Source: Aerosticca soli (GTDB lineage: Bacteria; Pseudomonadota; Gammaproteobacteria; Xanthomonadales; Rhodanobacteraceae). Taken from it: 64,000 bases of DNA. The notes beneath the pieces are model-generated. The model did not search any database, was not told where the DNA came from, and saw nothing but the letters and a program-made list of their open reading frames with translations. Positions within the stretch are counted from its first letter, which is position 1. Each line of letters opens with the position of its first letter. Made by a program: the position numbers and the translations under genes. The DNA lies in the NCBI RefSeq assembly GCF_003967035.1, contig NZ_AP018560.1, positions 2,341,501 through 2,405,500 on the forward strand, given 5' to 3'. Below, piece after piece: positions 7,953 to 16,600 of the stretch.

Positions 7953-10526
7953 GTGATCCATCCCGACCAGCCGGATTGGCACGACGTCCGCGGACTTGGC
8001 CGCGCCGAGGCCGCGGCGCGGCTGCGCGAGGAGGGTTGCAACGAGCTACCGGGCAGCCGGCACCGTTCCCTGTTTGCGTTGATCCTCGAGGTGCTGCGCG
8101 AACCGATGCTGCTTCTGCTGGTCGCCGCGGCCGGCATCTATTTCGTGCTCGGCGATGCCCGCGAGGCGGCGGTGCTGCTGGCCTCGGTGCTCGGCGTCAT
8201 GGCCTTGACGCTGTACCAGGAGCAACGTACCGAACGCGTGCTGGAAGCGCTGCGCGAGCTCTCCAGTCCGCGTGCGCTGGTCGTGCGCGATGGCGAGCTG
8301 GTGCGCATCGCCGGCCGCGAGGTGGTGCGCGGGGACATCGTGCTGCTCGGCGAGGGCGACCGCGTGCCGGCCGACGCGGTGGTGCTCGCGCAGCGCAACC
8401 TGGTGCTCGACGAATCCTTGCTCACCGGTGAATCGACGCCGGTGCACAAGCGCGCCCGCACGGCCGGGGAGGCGACCTCCCCACCACCGCGACCGGGCGG
8501 CGACGACCTGCCCTACGTGTGGTCGGGCACGCTGGTGGTGCAGGGCAGCGCGCTGGTCGAGGTCACCGCCACCGGGCCGCGCAGCGAACTCGGCCGCATC
8601 GGCAAGTCGCTGCAGTCGCTGTCCGCCGAGCCGAGTCCGCTGCAGCGCCAGACCCGCGTGCTGGTGCGCTCGTTCGCGCTGGCCGGGCTCGGCCTATGCG
8701 TGCTGCTGGTGCTTGCCCACGGCCTGTTGCGCGACGGCTGGCTCGCCGGGCTGCTGGCCGGCATCACCCTGGCCATGGCGATCCTGCCGGAAGAGATCCC
8801 GGTGGTGCTGACCGTGTTCCTGGCGCTCGGCGCCTGGCGTCTCTCGCGCCGTCACGTGCTGGCCCGACGTGCGGCGGCGGTGGAGACGCTCGGCGCGGCC
8901 AGCGTGCTGTGCGTGGACAAGACCGGCACCCTGACCCTGAACCGGATGCGCGTGCACAGCCTGGTCGTCGGCGAAGCGAGCTTCCGCATCCCGACCGAAG
9001 GCGGCGCGGCGCTGCCCGTGGTCTTCGCCCCGCTGCTCGAACACGCCATGCTGGCCTGTGAGCCCGAGCCCGTCGATCCGATGGAACGGACGCTGCACGA
9101 GAGCGGGCGGCGCTACCTGGCGAGCGACCGGCGGTTTGCCGACTGGACGCTGCAACAGGCCTATCCGCTCACCCGCACGCGGCGTGCGGTCGCGCTGGTC
9201 TGGACGCGCCCCGAAGGCGGCGGCGTGGTCGCCGCCAAGGGCGCGCCGGAGGCGATCGCCGCGTTGTGCCGGCTCGACCCGGCCGCCACGTCGGCGCTGC
9301 TGGCCAAGGTCGAGGCGCTGGCCGCGCAGGGCCTGCGCGTGCTCGGCGTGGCCAAGGCCGAGGTCGCCGGCAACGGCCCGTGGCCGGAGGATCCGTGCGA
9401 CTTCGCTTTTCGCCTGCTCGGGCTGGTCGCCTTCGTCGATCCGCTGCGTCCGACGGTGCCGGCGGCGATCGCCGAGTGCAAGGCGGCGGGCATCCGCGTG
9501 GTGATGATCACCGGCGACTACCCGGGCACGGCGCTGGCGATCGCACGCGAGGCCGGGCTCGATGCCGGTGCCGTGCTGACCGGCGAGGCGCTCGATGCGC
9601 TGGACGAGCCCGCGCTGCGTGCGCAGCTTGCCCGGGTGAGCGTGTTCGCCCGGGTGGTGCCGGAACAGAAGCTGCGCCTGGTCGAGGCGTTCAAGGCGAT
9701 GGGCGAGGTGGTGGCGATGACCGGCGACGGCGTCAACGACGCGCCGGCGCTCAAGAGCGCGCACATCGGCATCGCCATGGGCCAGCGCGGCACCGACGTC
9801 GCCCGCGAAGCGGCGGCCCTGGTGCTGCTCGACGATGATTTTTCCACCATCGTCGAAGCGGTGCGGCTGGGCCGGCGCATCGACGACAACCTGCGCAAGG
9901 CCATGGCCTACATCCTGGCCGTGCACGTCCCCACCGCCGGCATGGCGCTGCTGCCGGTGCTGCTCGGCTGGCCAGTGCTGTTCTTTCCCATCCACGTCGC
10001 CTTTCTGGAGTTCGTGATCGACCCGGCCTGTTCCATCGTGTTCGAGGCCGAACCGGCGGAGGACGATCTGATGCGCCGACCGCCGCGGCCGGCGCGACGG
10101 CCGCTGTTCGGCCGGCGCATCCTGGCGCTCAGCCTGCTGCAGGGACTGGGGATGTTCGTCCTCACCCTCATCGTCTATGCGCTCGGCCTGCACCAGGGCG
10201 AGGGGCAGGCGCGGGCGCTGGCCTTCACTACGCTGGTGGTGGGCAATCTGGCGCTGATCCTCACCAACCGCTCCTGGGCGCACACCCTGCCGGCGACGCT
10301 CGGGCGGCGCAATGCCGCGCTGTGGTGGGTGGTCGGCGGCACCCTGCTCGCGCTCGCCCTGGCCCTGGCCCTGCCCGCATTGCGCGGTCTGTTCCGCTTC
10401 GCCATGCCCACGCCTTCGGCCCTGGCGCTCGCGGTCGTCGCCGGTCTCGCCGGCATCGCCTGGTTCGAGGCGTTCAAGTGGCTGCACCGGCGCAACCCGG
10501 ATCGGCCCGGAACCCGCGCCGCTTGA
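7953..10526 (+). CDS. P-type cation-transporting ATPase (P2-like, PEEIP type)
   Basis: Integral-membrane pump of 857 residues. Visible motifs are the actuator loop TGES (158-161), the M4 motif PEEIP (279-283), the phosphorylation site DKTGT (322-326), the hinge MTGDGVNDAPALK and the C-terminal helices. M4 reads PEEIP where Ca2+ and Na+/K+ pumps have PEGLP. M6 reads EFVIDPACS in place of the TDGxP-type ligand sequence. The transported ion therefore cannot be named. GTG 7953 is chosen because GGAG lies nine bases upstream; an in-frame GTG at 7938 lacks a ribosome site. The next plus-strand gene is preceded by an intrinsic terminator. Confidence 0.9.
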   Translation: MIHPDQPDWHDVRGLGRAEAAARLREEGCNELPGSRHRSLFALILEVLREPMLLLLVAAAGIYFVLGDAREAAVLLASVLGVMALTLYQEQRTERVLEALRELSSPRALVVRDGELVRIAGREVVRGDIVLLGEGDRVPADAVVLAQRNLVLDESLLTGESTPVHKRARTAGEATSPPPRPGGDDLPYVWSGTLVVQGSALVEVTATGPRSELGRIGKSLQSLSAEPSPLQRQTRVLVRSFALAGLGLCVLLVLAHGLLRDGWLAGLLAGITLAMAILPEEIPVVLTVFLALGAWRLSRRHVLARRAAAVETLGAASVLCVDKTGTLTLNRMRVHSLVVGEASFRIPTEGGAALPVVFAPLLEHAMLACEPEPVDPMERTLHESGRRYLASDRRFADWTLQQAYPLTRTRRAVALVWTRPEGGGVVAAKGAPEAIAALCRLDPAATSALLAKVEALAAQGLRVLGVAKAEVAGNGPWPEDPCDFAFRLLGLVAFVDPLRPTVPAAIAECKAAGIRVVMITGDYPGTALAIAREAGLDAGAVLTGEALDALDEPALRAQLARVSVFARVVPEQKLRLVEAFKAMGEVVAMTGDGVNDAPALKSAHIGIAMGQRGTDVAREAAALVLLDDDFSTIVEAVRLGRRIDDNLRKAMAYILAVHVPTAGMALLPVLLGWPVLFFPIHVAFLEFVIDPACSIVFEAEPAEDDLMRRPPRPARRPLFGRRILALSLLQGLGMFVLTLIVYALGLHQGEGQARALAFTTLVVGNLALILTNRSWAHTLPATLGRRNAALWWVVGGTLLALALALALPALRGLFRFAMPTPSALALAVVAGLAGIAWFEAFKWLHRRNPDRPGTRAA

Positions 10527-10572
10527 CGCCCGCTTGGCTTCCCGCCGGCGTAACCTCACATGGCGGCGGAGA

Positions 10573-10611
10573 ACGCGGACGAGCATCCTCGCCTGCCGGC
10601 CGCGTTTTTTT
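10573..10611 (+). terminator. Intrinsic terminator after the P-type ATPase gene
   Basis: ACGCGG (10573-10578) pairs with CCGCGT (10600-10605), with an inner CGAG/CTCG stem, followed by seven Ts (10605-10611). It ends only 27 bases before the HdeD-like ATG. It either insulates that gene from the ATPase or acts as an attenuator within its leader. Confidence 0.75.
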
Positions 10612-10638
10612 CCATCGACACGTCACGAGGAGAGCGTC

Positions 10639-11187
10639 ATGAATGCAGTGTTCGGGCAACTGGGTCGTCACTGGTGGGTTTTCGTGCTCTACGGAGTGGT
10701 CGCCGTGATCTTCGGCGTGTTCGCCATGCTGCGGCCGCTGGCCGCGGCCATCGGCCTGGCCTGGGCCTGCGGCGTGATGGCGCTGGCCGAAACGGTGATC
10801 AGCGTGTTCGCGCTGTTCGACCGTCAGGCCGGCGTCTCCAAGGGCTGGCTGGTGCTCTACGCGATCGCCTCGTTGATCTTCGGCCTGCTCGCGGTGAGCA
10901 ATCCCTTCGCCACGGCCGGCGCGCTCCTGATGCTGCTCGCGGCGTGGCTGCTGGTCAGCGGCGTGTACCGCATCGTCTTCGCCATCCGCGTGCGCAAGGA
11001 GATCGAGGGCGAATGGCTGGTGGCGCTGAGCGGCGTGCTGGCGATCGTGCTCGGCGTGCTGTTCGTGCTGAGTCCGCTGGCGGGCCTTCTGGTGACGGCG
11101 ATCTGGATCGGCGCGGCCTCGCTGGTCTACGGCATCCTGCAGATCGTCGCCGGCTTCAAGCTGCGCCAGCTGCGCCAGTCGCTTTGA
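10639..11187 (+). CDS. HdeD-like (DUF308) membrane protein
   Basis: A 182-residue protein of six membrane helices arranged as three pairs (WWVFVLYGVVAVIFGVFAML, then GLAWACGVMALAETV and so on). This is the pattern of the HdeD/DUF308 family, known from Escherichia coli acid resistance. It starts at ATG 10639 behind a strong ribosome site (GAGGAGA). The C-terminus is short and basic (FKLRQLRQSL). A terminator lies just upstream. The stop overlaps a TTG that may start the next gene. The exact function of the family is unknown; a role in acid or envelope stress is an inference. Confidence 0.88.
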   Translation: MNAVFGQLGRHWWVFVLYGVVAVIFGVFAMLRPLAAAIGLAWACGVMALAETVISVFALFDRQAGVSKGWLVLYAIASLIFGLLAVSNPFATAGALLMLLAAWLLVSGVYRIVFAIRVRKEIEGEWLVALSGVLAIVLGVLFVLSPLAGLLVTAIWIGAASLVYGILQIVAGFKLRQLRQSL

Positions 11188-12083
11188 AGACGGCCGCCGG
11201 ATACGCCACGCCGCCGGGGAGGTCGCGCCGTCGCCTCCCCGGCGGCCAACGGTGGCTTCCGCTGTGGATGGCGCTTGCCGTCATGGCCGCCCTCGCCCCG
11301 GTCGCCCGAGCTTGCGAGGCGCTGCGGGTGATGAGCTTCAACGTGCGCGTGCCGGTGGCCAGCGACGGGCCCAACCGCTGGGAAGCGCGCCGCGAGCTCT
11401 TCGTCCGCACCATCGCCACGGCCCGCCCCGACCTGCTCGGCACGCAGGAACTGCATCAGCAACAAGCCGACGCCATCCTGGCCCGGCTGCCCGCGTACGC
11501 CTGGTTCGGCCTCGACCGCCGCGGCGGCCACACCGACGAGCACATGGGCCTGTTCTACCGTGGCGAGCGGCTACGCGTGCTCGACAGCGGCAACTTCTGG
11601 CTCTCGGACACGCCCGACGTGCCCGGCAGCATCAGCTGGGGGCATCCCTATCCGCGCATGGTCACCTGGGGGCTCTTCGAGGATCGTGCCTGCGGTCGGC
11701 GCTTCTACGCCTTCAATACCCACCTGCCCTACCGCGACGAGGACGAAGCGGCCCGGGTCAAGGGCGCACAGGCCATCCTGGCACGTCTGGCCGCGCTGCC
11801 GCCCGACGTGCCGGTGGTGCTCACCGGCGACCTGAACGCCGAACCGGACAGCCCGACCTACGCGCATCTCGCTGGCAACTTGCGCGATGCGCGGGCGATC
11901 GCATCCCGGGTCGAGGGCCCGGAAAAGACCTTCCACGATTTCACCGGCGTGCCGAACCGACGCATCGACTACATCTTCGTGCGTGGCTTCCGCGTCGACC
12001 GCTACGCCACCCTCACCGGGCACGAGGGGGCGCGCTACCCTTCCGATCACTTTCCGGTCATGGCCGAACTGCGCTGGCCCTGA
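11184..12083 (+). CDS. Exported endonuclease/exonuclease/phosphatase-family protein
   Basis: Metal-dependent phosphodiesterase or nuclease fold. Motifs in order are RVMSFNVRVP, LLGTQELHQQQ (metal-binding Glu), FNTHLPY, VVLTGDLNAEPDS (catalytic Asp-x-Asn), RRIDYIFVRGF and the terminal YPSDHFPVMAEL (Ser-Asp-His). These are the complete set for this superfamily. Starting at TTG 11184, which overlaps the preceding stop, gives an arginine-rich N-terminus followed by a hydrophobic stretch ending ALAPVARA, a good signal peptide. ATG 11268 is the alternative start and would leave only a short signal. The substrate (DNA, phospholipid or sugar phosphate) cannot be told. It converges with the minus-strand nrdJb gene. 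Confidence 0.83.
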   Translation: MKTAAGYATPPGRSRRRLPGGQRWLPLWMALAVMAALAPVARACEALRVMSFNVRVPVASDGPNRWEARRELFVRTIATARPDLLGTQELHQQQADAILARLPAYAWFGLDRRGGHTDEHMGLFYRGERLRVLDSGNFWLSDTPDVPGSISWGHPYPRMVTWGLFEDRACGRRFYAFNTHLPYRDEDEAARVKGAQAILARLAALPPDVPVVLTGDLNAEPDSPTYAHLAGNLRDARAIASRVEGPEKTFHDFTGVPNRRIDYIFVRGFRVDRYATLTGHEGARYPSDHFPVMAELRWP

Positions 12084-12110
12084 CGAAGCCGCCCACCCGG
12101 ACGGCGGCCG

Positions 12111-12818
12111 TCAGCCGCACTTGCTGTAACCGCAGTTGAGGCAGGTCTGGCAACCGTCCAGCAGCACCAGCGCCTGGGTGTTGCACTTGCTGCACAGCAT
12201 GGCCCCGGGCGGGAAAGCGCCCGCCTCGGCGGCCTGGGCCGACGAGGCCTCGCCGGCGGCGACATAGGCGGCGCGCTTCTCGGCGATCAGTTTGCGGGTG
12301 GATTCGTCCAGCTCCGGGTCGTGGATCAGGCCGATGTTCTTCAGGTGCCGCTCGATCACCGCGCCGATCTCGGCGACGATGCTCGGCATGTAGACGCCGC
12401 CAGCCTTGAAGTAGCCGCCGCGCGGATCGAACACCGCCTTCATCTCCTCGACCAGGAAGGTGACGTCGCCGCCCTTGCGGAACACCGCGGAAATGATCCG
12501 GGTGAGCGCGACGATCCACTGGAAATGGTCCATGTTCTTCGAGTTGATGAAGATCTCGAAGGGCCGCCGCTGCTCGTGCGGCGTGCCGGGATTGAGCACG
12601 ATGTCGTTGATGGTGACGTACAGCGCGTGCTCGAACAGCGGGGATTTGATCTTGAAGGTGGAACCGACGAGCTGCTCGGGCCGCTCCAGGTTCTCGTGCA
12701 TCTGGATCACTTCCGCCGTCGCCGGGCGCGGTGCGGCGGCGGGTGCGGCGGGCGCCGCCTTGTCTTCGGGCTTGACGACGGCGTAGCCCTTGATCTTCTT
12801 GTCGATCTTGATCGCCAT
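12111..12818 (-). CDS. nrdJb: NrdJb, TSCPD/zinc-ribbon part of class II ribonucleotide reductase
   Basis: A 235-residue protein matching the separate C-terminal part of split adenosylcobalamin-dependent RNRs. A short basic N-terminus (MAIKIDKKIKGYAVV) is followed by a TSCPD-type domain (FKIKSPLFEHALYVTINDIV, NSKNMDHFQWIVALTRIISAVFRKG read in parts) and a C-terminal cysteine cluster with CSKC, CQTC and a final YSKCG. The last cysteines probably relay electrons to the active site. The large chain NrdJa is encoded upstream on the same strand. The two are separated by a histone-H1-like gene instead of being adjacent. The start ATG 12818 begins the conserved part. Confidence 0.87.
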   Translation of the reverse strand: MAIKIDKKIKGYAVVKPEDKAAPAAPAAAPRPATAEVIQMHENLERPEQLVGSTFKIKSPLFEHALYVTINDIVLNPGTPHEQRRPFEIFINSKNMDHFQWIVALTRIISAVFRKGGDVTFLVEEMKAVFDPRGGYFKAGGVYMPSIVAEIGAVIERHLKNIGLIHDPELDESTRKLIAEKRAAYVAAGEASSAQAAEAGAFPPGAMLCSKCNTQALVLLDGCQTCLNCGYSKCG

Positions 12819-12931
12819 GGTGGCTGATTTCCTTAGGGTGGATGCGGATGCGATCGGCAAGGACCCAGGCGGCGCGGACCGACCGCCTTCCCGGCCTCGC
12901 CCTACCGCGGCGGGCCGGGAAGGCTTAAGGC

Positions 12932-13558
12932 TCACTTCCTGCGGGCGGCGCCCCTGCCGGTCGATTTGGCCGCGACGGGGCGCTTGCCGACGGCGGCCTT
13001 GCGGGCGACGGTTTTCTTCGCCGCGCCACCGCGGCTGACCGCGGCGTGCTGGCGGGCCGGCGCCTTCTTGGCCGCGGTTTTTTTCGTGCTGCCCTTGCCG
13101 ACGGCCTTCTTGACGGCGGCCTTCTTCGCCGCAGCCTTCTTGACTGCGGACTTCTTGGCCGGTGCCTTCTTCACTGCAGTCTTTTTCACTGCGACCTTCT
13201 TGGTGGCGGCCTTCTTCGCCGCCGGCTTGGCCGGTGCCTTCTTCACTGCAGTCTTTTTCACTGCGGCCTTCTTGGTGGCGGCCTTCTTCGCCGCCGGCTT
13301 GGCCGCTGCCTTCTTCGCCGCCGACTTCTTCGCCGCGACCTTTTTCACCGCCGCCCTGCGCGTGGCCGGCCGGGTCGAGCCGGTCTTGGCGGCCGGCTTC
13401 TTCGCCGCCTTGCGGGTGACCGACCGGCCGGCGGCAGCCGGCGTCACCGGCACTTCGACCGGCGTCGGCGTCGGCGGCGTGACGGCGGCCGCTGCCTGCT
13501 CGACCGGCGTCACGGACTGGGCCGCATCCTGGGTGGCGATTTCGCTTTCGATGGACAT
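12932..13558 (-). CDS. Histone H1-like Lys/Ala-rich protein (PAKKA repeats)
   Basis: A 208-residue protein. The first 45 residues are acidic to neutral and rich in Pro, Thr and Val (MSIESEIATQDAAQS). The rest is built of lysine-alanine repeats (KKAA, KKTAVKKAPA, KPAAKKAA) and ends in an arginine-rich tail (TGRGAARRK). This matches bacterial H1-like/AlgP-like DNA-binding proteins, which bind and compact DNA through an unfolded basic tail. It contains two copies of a 24-residue unit encoded by a 72-bp tandem repeat. It sits between nrdJa and nrdJb on the same strand, 60 bases after nrdJa. Whether it shares their transcript is unknown. Confidence 0.85.
   Translation of the reverse strand: MSIESEIATQDAAQSVTPVEQAAAAVTPPTPTPVEVPVTPAAAGRSVTRKAAKKPAAKTGSTRPATRRAAVKKVAAKKSAAKKAAAKPAAKKAATKKAAVKKTAVKKAPAKPAAKKAATKKVAVKKTAVKKAPAKKSAVKKAAAKKAAVKKAVGKGSTKKTAAKKAPARQHAAVSRGGAAKKTVARKAAVGKRPVAAKSTGRGAARRK
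13154..13297. repeat. 72-bp tandem repeat, two copies, within the H1-like gene
   Basis: Copies at 13154-13225 and 13226-13297 are almost identical (one visible difference, GCGACC against GCGGCC). A third partial start is at 13298. They encode a 24-residue Lys/Ala unit. Such repeats change copy number easily, so tail length may vary between strains. Confidence 0.85.
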
Positions 13559-13618
13559 GACAGATCCCCTCCGAACGTGTGTGTGCGTATCGATACGAAG
13601 CTGCCCGGCGAATGGCGT

Positions 13619-16600
13619 CTAGAACTTGCCGTAGTAGCCTTCCTTCAGGGCATCGAAGAGGTTGGCCGCGGTGTGAATCTCGCCGTCGTATTCCACTTCT
13701 TCATTGCCCTTCAGTTCGACAACGCTACCGTCTTCCAATTCGAAGCGGTAGAGGGTGTTTTCGAGGTCCGACTCCTTGACCAGCACGCCCTGGAACGCGG
13801 CCGGATTGAAGCGGAAGGTGGTGCAGCCCTTGAGGCCTTGCTGGTAGGCGTAGAAGTAGATGTCCTTGAAGTCTTCGTAGGGATAATCGGTGGGCACGTT
13901 GGCGGTCTTGGAGATGGACGAATCCACCCACTTCTGCGCCGCGGCCTGGATGTCCACGTGTTCCTTCGGCGTGATGTCGTCGGCGGCGACGAAGTAATCG
14001 GGCAACTTTGCCGCCGGATCCTGCGCATACGGCAAGGCCTCGGCATTGATCAGCGCGCGGTAGGCGAGCAGCTCGTAGCTGTAGACCTCGATCTTTTCCT
14101 TGGTCTTGCGGCCTTCGCGGATCACGTTGCGCGAGTAGTGATGGGCAAACGATGGCTCGATGCCGTTGCTGGCATTGTTGGCCAGGCTCAGGCTGATGGT
14201 GCCGGTGGGCGCGATCGAGGTGTGGTGGGTGAAGCGGGCACCGACCTCGGCCAGCTCCTCCACCAGGGTCGGTGCGACTTCGGCGATGCGCTGCATGTAG
14301 CGGCTGTATTTCGCGTGCAGCACGCGGCCGGGCACGGTGTCGCCGATCCGGTAGCCGTCGGCAGCCATCTCGGGACGCTTGCGCAGCATGTCGCCGGTGA
14401 CGACGTAGTCGCGCGCCAGGATCGGCGCCGGGCCCTTTTCGCGGGCGAGTTCGAGTGCCACCTCCCAGCCGGCCAGCGCCATCTCGCGCGAGACGTCCTC
14501 GGTGAAGGCCACCGCCGCGGCGCTGCCGTAGCGCAGTTTGAGCATCGTGAGGGTCGAACCCAGACCGAGAAAACCCATGCCGTGGCGGCGCTTGGAGAGG
14601 ATCTCCTCGCGCTGCTGCGCGAGCGGCAGGCCGTTGATCTCGACCACGTTGTCGAGCATGCGGGTGAACACCTTGACCACTTCGCGGTATTCGTCCCAGT
14701 CGAAACGCGCACGCGGCCCGAACGGATCGCGCACGAACGCGGTCAGGTTGACCGAGCCGAGCAGGCAGGAGCCGTAGGGCGGCAAGGGCTGCTCGCCACA
14801 TTGCCCGGTCACCAGGCCGTTGAAGATGACGGCATGGTGGTCCGGCTGGGTGGTATCGAACACGGCTTCCTCACCCACGTATTCGATGCTGGCGATGCGC
14901 GAGGTGAAGCGCTGGCTTTTACGCAGCGGCTTGTCCTGCCGCCAAGCGCGGTAGCGTTCATTCTTGCGCGGCAGCAGGAAACCGATCTCATCCATGAAGC
15001 GTTCGCGCGACTCGCCATCGATGATCAGCTCGTAGTCGGCGGTGCAGGCGTAGGCACGGCTCGCCCCATGGCCATCGGGCATCATGCGCATGCGCGCAGG
15101 CCGCCGCCTGCGGATGCGGCAGAACACACCGAAATTCGCCAGCAGCATCTGCACGTCCCTGAGCAGACTCTCGGCGCTGGACGCCAGGCGAACCGAGCAG
15201 CTCTGGCTGGCGATGGAGACGTTCACGGTGCCGTCGCACTGGAATAGCGCGCGCAAATAGCCCTTGACGCACGCCTCCGAGCCTCGCCAGATCACCTCCG
15301 GCACACGCAGCTTGGTGGCTGCGCTGAAACCGTGGTGCTCCAGCAGGCGGGCCAGCAGGACCGAACGGATGAATACCTGCTGCCGCTGCGGGACCGCCAC
15401 GGGCGTGACCCGGTAGTCGCGCCCGGCCTGGGCGGTATGCGCGAGGAGCGTGTTGATGTACGCAGCCACGCGATCCGCCAGCACCCGCTCCTCGCCCCAC
15501 AGCGAGACCACGGCGGCGCGCCGTTCCTTGCCACGATGGGTGAAATGGCCATCGCCGGTGATGAGGCCGAGCAGCAGGCCCAGGTCCTCGCTGCCCTGCT
15601 GGCCGAACTGGCCCTTGCCCGACTGCACCAGCAACCGGTCGCCGATCTTCAGGTCGCGCAGCTTGATCTTGCCGCGCTCGACATAGAAGTCGTGCCATTC
15701 GGTCGCCTTGATTTCATAGCCGTCCTCGGTGCGCACGCGATAGACCGGCGCACGCGGGGCGGTCATGAAGGCCGGCTTGGCGGGGCGGACCTCCACGCCC
15801 CTCGCGTCCAGACCCAGCGAACGCCGGTCGACCGACACCTCGAGCGGCACGCCCGCCGCGTAAAGCTCGCCAATCGGCACCATGCCGTATTGGGTGGCCA
15901 GCCGCGTGTCGGCGGTGACGCAGGGGTTGGTGGCGCGGATGTTTTCGCACCACCAGTTGTTGTTCATCTCGTTGACCTTGTCGATCAGGATGAACCCCGG
16001 CTCCGCGTAGTCGTAGGTGGAGACCATGATCATGTCCCACAGATGGCGGGCGCGGATGTGGCCGTAGATCTTGCAGGCGACCAGGCCGTCCTCGCGCACC
16101 ACGTAGTTCTCGTGGGTGGGCCACTCGCGCCAGACCACCTGGGTTTCGTCGGCCAGATCGAGCTCGCCCTGCTCCTTCACGTGCACCGGGAACACCAGCG
16201 GCCAGTCGCGGTCGTGCTCGACCGCCTGCATGAAGCCCTCGGTGACCAGCAGCGAGAGGTTGAACTGGCGCAGCCGGCCGTTCTCGCGCTTGGCGCGGAT
16301 GAACTCCTTGACGTCCGGGTGGCTGACGTCGAAGGTGCCCATCTGCGCGCCGCGCCGCCCACCGGCCGAGGACACCGTGAAGCACATCTTGTCGTAGATA
16401 TCCATGAAGGACAGCGGCCCCGAGGTGTACGCCCCGGCACCGGACACGTACGCCCCGCGCGGGCGCAGCGTGGAGAACTCGTAGCCGATGCCGCAGCCGG
16501 CCTTCAGCGTGAGCCCGGCCTCGTGCACCTTCTCCAGGATGTCGTCCATCGAATCGCGGATGGTGCCCGACACCGTGCAATTGATCGTCGAGGTGGCCGG

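Noticed and set aside
8046-10586. Long minus-strand frames opposite the P-type ATPase
   Set aside because: Shadows of an intact ATPase gene with all catalytic motifs.
13154-13330. Repeats considered as a CRISPR array or minisatellite outside genes
   Set aside because: The 72-bp units are directly adjacent with no spacers and lie in frame within the H1-like gene.
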